Positions 59,766-64,000 of a stretch of DNA of 64,000 nucleotides are shown here, one piece after another. The notes under the pieces were generated by a model that was not told the DNA's origin, made no database searches, and saw nothing but the letters and a program-made list of their open reading frames with translations. The position numbers were made by a program, and so were the translations under genes. Numbering within the stretch: position 1 is the stretch's first letter; each line of letters opens with the position of its first letter. This DNA comes from Leucobacter ruminantium. Lineage in GTDB: Bacteria; Actinomycetota; Actinomycetes; Actinomycetales; Microbacteriaceae. The stretch lies in assembly GCF_017565705.1 (NCBI RefSeq), contig NZ_JAGDYL010000006.1, positions 124,001-188,000 on the forward strand. Direction: 5' to 3'.

Positions 59766-60910
59766 CGCGGCACCCCGCTCAGCAGCGAGCGCCCGACGAT
59801 GCTGCGCATGATCTCGTTCGTGCCCTCGAGAATCTGGTGCACGCGCAGATCCCTCACCACCCGCTCGATACCGTATTCGTGCAGGTAGCCGTAGCCTCCG
59901 TGCAGTTGCAGCGCCCGGTTCGCGACTTCGAAGGCCGCGTCGGTCGCGAAGCGCTTGGCGAGCGCGCACGCCGCCGCGACGTCCGCGGCACCCTCGTCCA
60001 TCTTCCTCGCCGCACGCTGCAGCAGCGCTCGCGCCGCCTGCAGCTCCGTCTCCATGTCGGCGAGCGCGAAGACGACGGTCTGGTTCGCCGAGAGCGGCGC
60101 GCCGAACGCGTGCCGCTCCTGCACATACGCCAGCGCCTTCTCGAGCGCCCACTGCGCGCCGCCGAGCGAGCAGGCCCCCATGTTGACGCGTCCGCCGTTG
60201 AGGCCCTTCATCGCGATGCGGAACCCGTCGCCCTCCTCGGCCAGGCGGTTCGCGACGGGCACCCGCACGTCCTCGAATACCACCTGCCGTGTGGGTTGGG
60301 CGTTCCAGCCCATCTTCCTCTCGTCGGGTCCGAAGCTCAGCCCAGGGGCGTCGCCCGGAACGACGAGGGCGCTGATGCCCCTCGAACCGGGCTCACCTGT
60401 TCGCGCCATCACGATGTAGACGGACGATGCGCCGGCCCCCGAGATGAACTGCTTCGTGCCGTTGACGACGTATTCATCTCCCTCGCGGCGAGCGCTCGTC
60501 GTGATCGCGGCCGCGTCCGAGCCCGCACCGGGCTCGGTGAGGCAGTAGCTGCCGAGATCCCTCATCGAGGTGAGGCCGGGAAGCCATCTCTCGCGCTGCT
60601 CGGCGTTGCCGAAGGTGTCGACCATCCACGCCGTCATGTTGTGGATCGAGATGTAGGCGGCGACCGCGGTGTCGCCCTTGGCCAGCTCCTCGAAGATCGC
60701 GACCGCATCCTCCCTGGACAGCCCCGATCCGTACTCCTCACCGACGTAGATGCCGCCGAGCCCCATCTCCCCCGCCGCACGCAGCGTCTCGACGGGGAAT
60801 GTCTTCTCGGCGTCCCGCTCGCCCGCGAACGGGGCCAGCTCGGCATCCGAGAACTCCCGGACCGCCTCGACCAGCGCCTGTCGTTCCTCCGCTGTTTCGA
60901 TCATGATCAT
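59762..60910 (-). CDS. Acyl-CoA dehydrogenase, probable isobutyryl-CoA dehydrogenase
   Basis: A 382-residue flavoenzyme. It shows CLTEPGAGSDAAAI, the KQFISGAG and VFEDVRVPVANR segments, and a C-terminal LHGGYGYLHEYGIERVVRDLR, with the terminal LEGTNEIMR motif typical of short-chain and isobutyryl-CoA types. In this operon it would start the branch isobutyryl-CoA to methacrylyl-CoA, with electrons going to EtfAB. The ATG 60910 shares a base with the mmsA stop (TGATG); ATG 60904 is an alternative. Confidence 0.9.
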   Translation of the reverse strand: MIMIETAEERQALVEAVREFSDAELAPFAGERDAEKTFPVETLRAAGEMGLGGIYVGEEYGSGLSREDAVAIFEELAKGDTAVAAYISIHNMTAWMVDTFGNAEQRERWLPGLTSMRDLGSYCLTEPGAGSDAAAITTSARREGDEYVVNGTKQFISGAGASSVYIVMARTGEPGSRGISALVVPGDAPGLSFGPDERKMGWNAQPTRQVVFEDVRVPVANRLAEEGDGFRIAMKGLNGGRVNMGACSLGGAQWALEKALAYVQERHAFGAPLSANQTVVFALADMETELQAARALLQRAARKMDEGAADVAAACALAKRFATDAAFEVANRALQLHGGYGYLHEYGIERVVRDLRVHQILEGTNEIMRSIVGRSLLSGVPR

Positions 60911-62448
60911 CACTGCATCGTCGGGATGACGAAGCTGGCTCCTTCCTTGATTCCCGAGGGCCAGCGGCTCGTGACGGTCTTCGTCTTCGTGTAGAAGCGG
61001 AACGCATCCGGCCCGTGCTGGTTGAGGTCGCCGAAGCCCGATCGTTTCCAACCGCCGAATGTGTGATAGGCGATCGGCACGGGGATCGGCACGTTCACGC
61101 CGACCATGCCGACGTTCACCCGCGCGGTGAAGTCGCGCGCGGTGTCGCCGTCGCGGGTGAAGATCGCGACGCCGTTGCCGTACTCGTGGTCGGTTGCGAG
61201 GGCGAGGGCCTGCTCGTAGTCATCGGCGCGGGTGATGATCAGCACCGGTCCGAAGATCTCCTCGCGGTAGATCGTCATGTCGGATGCGACCCGGTCGAAG
61301 AGGGTCGGGCCGAGGTAGTAGCCGCCCTCGTGGCCCTCGACCGAGTACCCGCGTCCGTCGGCGAGCAACTCCGCCCCCTCTTCGACGCCGAGGCCGATAT
61401 AGTGCTCGACTCGCGCCTTCGCTTCGGCTGAGACGAGCGGGCCGTAGTCGGCGCTCTCGTCGAGCGCCGGTGCCACCCTCAGCTGTCCCACCCGCTCGGT
61501 CAGTTTTGCAGCGAGGCGGTCCGCGGTCTCCTCTCCCACGGGCACCGCCACCGAGATGGCCATGCACCGCTCACCCGCTGAACCGTATCCCGCACCGATG
61601 AGCGCGTCAGCGACCTGATCGAGATCCGCGTCGGGCATGACGATCATATGGTTCTTCGCCCCGCCGAAGCACTGGGCGCGCTTGCCGTTGGCAGCCGCCG
61701 TCTCGTAGATGTACTGCGCGATGGGCGTAGAACCGACGAAGCCGACCGCCTGCACCCGATCGTCGCGCAGGATGGCGTCGACGGCCTCCTTGTCGCCGTT
61801 GACGACGTTGAAAACCCCCTCCGGAAGCCCCGCTTCGACGAAGAGTTCGGCGATGCGCAGCGGCACGGAGGGATCGCGCTCCGATGGCTTCAGGATGAAG
61901 GCGTTGCCTGCGGCGAGCGCCGGGCCGCACTTCCAGAGCGGGATCATCGCCGGGAAGTTGAAGGGAGTGATACCGGCCACGACGCCGAGCGGCTGCCGCA
62001 TCGAGTAGACGTCGATGCCGGTTCCGGCCCCCGTCGAGTACTCGCCCTTCAGGAGATGCGGTCCGCCCGCCGCGAATTCGATGACCTCGACGCCGCGCTG
62101 TATGTCGCCGATGGCGTCGGCCACGGTCTTGCCGTGCTCGCTCGACAGCAGACGCGCGAGTTCGGGGGTCTCTCGCGCGATCAGATCGAGGAACTTCAGC
62201 AGCACGCGGGCACGGCGCTGCGGGTTCGTCGCCGCCCACTCCAGTTGCGCTTCCTGCGCGTTCGCGATCGCGGCCTGCACCTCGGCGGCGCTGGCGAGCG
62301 GCACACGCGACTGGATGCGCCCCGTGCTGGGGTCGTAGATGTCTCCGAAGCGCCCGGAGGTGCCGGCGACGCGCTCGCCACCGACGAAATGGGTGAGGGT
62401 TCTGATCTCGCCCACCGCCTGCGGCGCCTGTTCGGTTCCGTTGGTCAT
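60910..62448 (-). CDS. mmsA: Methylmalonate-semialdehyde dehydrogenase (CoA-acylating)
   Basis: A 512-residue aldehyde dehydrogenase forming propionyl-CoA from methylmalonate semialdehyde. The catalytic Cys is in SAGERCMAIS, the form typical of MMSDH. PFNFPAMIPLWKCGPALAAGNAF, FVGSTPIAQYIYE and EEIFGPVLIITR are also present. The ATG 62448 follows AAGGG with good spacing; an upstream ATG 62484 has no ribosome site. First gene of the catabolic operon, downstream of an AT-rich promoter patch. Confidence 0.93.
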   Translation of the reverse strand: MTNGTEQAPQAVGEIRTLTHFVGGERVAGTSGRFGDIYDPSTGRIQSRVPLASAAEVQAAIANAQEAQLEWAATNPQRRARVLLKFLDLIARETPELARLLSSEHGKTVADAIGDIQRGVEVIEFAAGGPHLLKGEYSTGAGTGIDVYSMRQPLGVVAGITPFNFPAMIPLWKCGPALAAGNAFILKPSERDPSVPLRIAELFVEAGLPEGVFNVVNGDKEAVDAILRDDRVQAVGFVGSTPIAQYIYETAAANGKRAQCFGGAKNHMIVMPDADLDQVADALIGAGYGSAGERCMAISVAVPVGEETADRLAAKLTERVGQLRVAPALDESADYGPLVSAEAKARVEHYIGLGVEEGAELLADGRGYSVEGHEGGYYLGPTLFDRVASDMTIYREEIFGPVLIITRADDYEQALALATDHEYGNGVAIFTRDGDTARDFTARVNVGMVGVNVPIPVPIAYHTFGGWKRSGFGDLNQHGPDAFRFYTKTKTVTSRWPSGIKEGASFVIPTMQ

Positions 62449-62484
62449 CTGAGGCCCTTCCTCGACAGCTCGGTCGCCGCTCAT

Positions 62485-62523
62485 ATTTTTGCGTCCAAGT
62501 ATTTATTATGATGTCAAACTATA
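62485..62523 (-). promoter_or_regulatory. AT-rich promoter region of the valine/isobutyrate operon
   Basis: About 70% A+T in a 70% G+C window. TTGACA lies on the minus strand at 62517-62512, but no good -10 is found at 16-18 bp. Most likely also a regulator site. I see no clean palindrome. Confidence 0.45.
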
Positions 62524-62575
62524 TCTGCACTCCTCCGATTCGCCAAGCGAATCCCCCTCGTCTCGCCGACGCGCC

Positions 62576-63337
62576 TCAGCGGGGTCCCATGCGGATCGCG
62601 CCATCCAGCCGGATCGTCTCGCCGTTGAGGTAGCCGTTGCGGACGATCTCGGCGACCAGTCCCGCGTACTCCTCAGGTCGGCCGAGCCTCTGCGGATACG
62701 GCACCTGCTGCGCCAGCGAGACACGGGCAGCCTCGGGCAGCCCCTGCGCAATGGGCGTCTCCATCACACCCGGTGCGATGGTGCAGACCCGGATAGCGTG
62801 ACGCGCGAGTTCCCGCGCGATCGGCAGCGTCATGGCGTGCACGCCGCCCTTGGACGCCGAGTAGGCCGCCTGGCCGATCTGCCCGTCGAACGCGGCGACG
62901 CTCGCGGTGTTCACGATCACCCCCCGGTCGCCTCCCTCGGCGGGATCGGTTCGCGCCATCTCGGCGGCGGCAAGAGCGGTCACCCGGTAGGTGCCGAGCA
63001 GGTTCACGCCCACCACGCTGTCGAATGCCGTGAGGGGAGAGGGATCGCCCGAGCGCTGCAGCACCTTCGCCGGGGGCGCGATGCCCGCGCAGTTCACGAC
63101 GACGCGGAGAGGACCCGTGGCGGCGGCCTGCGCGATCGCCGCGGCGACCTCCTCGGAGTCGGTGACATCGGCCGCTGCGAAGCCGCCTCCGATCTCGGCT
63201 GCGTGTTCGACGCCGGGAGACGAGGGGAGATCGACGATCGTCACCCGCGCCCCGAGTTCGGCGAGAAGCCGCGCCGTCGCGAGCCCGAGACCGCTGGCCC
63301 CGCCGGTCACGATTGCGCTCGCATCGATGATATCCAT
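62576..63337 (-). CDS. SDR dehydrogenase, 3-hydroxyacyl-CoA dehydrogenase type II-like
   Basis: A 253-residue short-chain dehydrogenase with [19 protein letters not shown], the catalytic YSASKGG motif and the later [10 protein letters not shown] segment. The arrangement and the [15 protein letters not shown] region match type II 3-hydroxyacyl-CoA dehydrogenases (HSD17B10-like), often found with branched-chain acyl-CoA genes. Start ATG after AAGGAGGAG, a near-ideal ribosome site. It is 127 bp upstream of mmsA on the same strand and may be a separate unit of the same pathway. Confidence 0.87.
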   Translation of the reverse strand: MDIIDASAIVTGGASGLGLATARLLAELGARVTIVDLPSSPGVEHAAEIGGGFAAADVTDSEEVAAAIAQAAATGPLRVVVNCAGIAPPAKVLQRSGDPSPLTAFDSVVGVNLLGTYRVTALAAAEMARTDPAEGGDRGVIVNTASVAAFDGQIGQAAYSASKGGVHAMTLPIARELARHAIRVCTIAPGVMETPIAQGLPEAARVSLAQQVPYPQRLGRPEEYAGLVAEIVRNGYLNGETIRLDGAIRMGPR

Positions 63338-63523
63338 GGCTCCTCCTTGCGCCGACGACCGGCATTCTCGCGATGCGGGCCGAGCCGCGCCTGCGAGTGC
63401 CGACCTGATACGGTGTCCGTCAAGCCTCGCACAGTGTTCGCCGTGGAGCCGCCCTCGCCGCAGCACCGGCTGCGCACCATGGCCGGCGACCGGCGCCGCG
63501 AAAGCGATGGACCCGCGGAGGAG

Positions 63524-63539
63524 GCGAGTCTAGACTCGC
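63524..63539. promoter_or_regulatory. Perfect 16-bp palindrome overlapping the -10 of the DHFR-like gene
   Basis: GCGAGTCTAGACTCGC is fully self-complementary and contains TAGACT (63531-63536), which is 6 nt before the ATG at 63543. A protein bound here would cover the -10 directly. Confidence 0.65.
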
Positions 63540-63542
63540 GAT

Positions 63543-64000
63543 ATGGGGCTCCTGACATTCAGCATCAACGTCACACTGGACGGTTGCGTCGACCACCGGG
63601 AGGGTGTCGCCGACGAGACGACGCACGCCTACTTCACCCGGCTCATGGACGAGAGCGGAGCCATGCTCTGGGGTCGCACCACCTACGAGATGATGGAGAG
63701 CTACTGGCCGGCGGTCGCACGCGGCGAGGAGGACGCCCCGCCCGCGATCCGCGAGTGGGCGGTGAAGCTCGAGGACAAGCCGAAGTACGTGGTGTCGTCG
63801 ACGCGGAGCGACTTCCCCTGGACGGGCAGTCACCACCTCACGGGTGAGCTGCGCCCCGCGGTCGAGGAGCTCAAGAACGCGACGCCCGAGGGAGTGCTCG
63901 TCGGGAGCGTCACCCTCGCCGCCGAACTGGAGCGGCTCGGCCTGATCGATGAGTACAGATTCGTCGTGCAACCGGTGCTCGCGGGCCACGGGCCCACCCT
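63543..64000 (+). CDS. Dihydrofolate reductase/RibD C-terminal-like protein (3' end cut)
   Basis: About 152 residues are visible before the window ends, with no stop. The DHFR-like RibD_C fold is recognised from FSINVTLDGCVDH, MLWGRTTYEMM, and the late GVLVGSVTLAAELERLGLIDEY motif. Such stand-alone proteins are reductases of unknown substrate, distinct from FolA. The start is set by the TAGACT box 6 nt before the ATG. Confidence 0.83.
   Translation, partial: MGLLTFSINVTLDGCVDHREGVADETTHAYFTRLMDESGAMLWGRTTYEMMESYWPAVARGEEDAPPAIREWAVKLEDKPKYVVSSTRSDFPWTGSHHLTGELRPAVEELKNATPEGVLVGSVTLAAELERLGLIDEYRFVVQPVLAGHGPT

Overview
The window is about 70% G+C, gene-dense DNA from a high-GC Gram-positive bacterium. 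I place it in the actinobacterial family Microbacteriaceae, most likely Leucobacter or a close relative. The support is content and order: rbpA, opcA, whiA, rapZ, a DUF3099 protein, a type-B L31, a heme-A branch beside suf and transketolase genes, and two DUF222-HNH proteins. Genus is inference; no rRNA is present. I found 63 protein genes, no tRNA, rRNA, CRISPR array or insertion sequence, and no gene-free stretch longer than 300 bases. All genes look intact; the first (PAP2) and last (DHFR-like) are cut by the window ends.

Layout. 1-5.4 kb: PAP2 phosphatase, TrmH methyltransferase and a hydrolase in one minus-strand operon, then an exonuclease, rpmE2, an orphan ABC ATPase and serB. 5.4-11 kb: a DUF222-HNH protein, a CPBP protease divergent from a histidine kinase/response regulator pair, and a fabG-like reductase. 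11-15.4 kb: DUF3099, a small Cys protein, SURF1, a cutinase-like lipoprotein and an ABC-F ATPase. 15.4-20.1 kb: oxidative pentose phosphate genes (zwf-opcA-gnd-pgl). 20.1-24.2 kb: Fe-S assembly (sufB-sufD-Rieske-sufC-sufT). 24.4-27.8 kb: ctaA, a Met/Cys transsulfuration enzyme and ctaB. 27.9-32.6 kb: tkt-tal-pgi. 32.7-38.1 kb: rbpA, secG, tpiA, pgk, sodA, whiA and rapZ. 38.1-49.8 kb: uvrC-uvrA and uvrB, separated by five plus-strand accessory genes including a probable HTH-RES toxin-antitoxin pair. 49.8-53.6 kb: a MarR regulator with a membrane protein, then an ABC exporter operon carrying its own XRE regulator. 53.6-63.3 kb: a valine/isobutyrate catabolic operon (mmsA, acyl-CoA dehydrogenase, hydrolase, mmsB, enoyl-CoA hydratase, etfBA) ending in a di-heme-type cytochrome b.

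How it works together. The two pentose phosphate blocks plus pgk and tpiA form a carbon-metabolism backbone. CtaA, CtaB and SURF1 serve heme-copper oxidase assembly. The catabolic operon oxidises isobutyryl-CoA toward propionyl-CoA and feeds electrons to ETF. The cytochrome b 4 bp downstream of etfA is the most interesting candidate for an unassigned role.

Global signals. An octamer, GAGGGATC, recurs dozens of times on both strands, far above expectation. About a dozen genes carry a TANNNT box 6-7 nt before the start codon, the signature of leaderless mRNAs. I used this to choose several starts.
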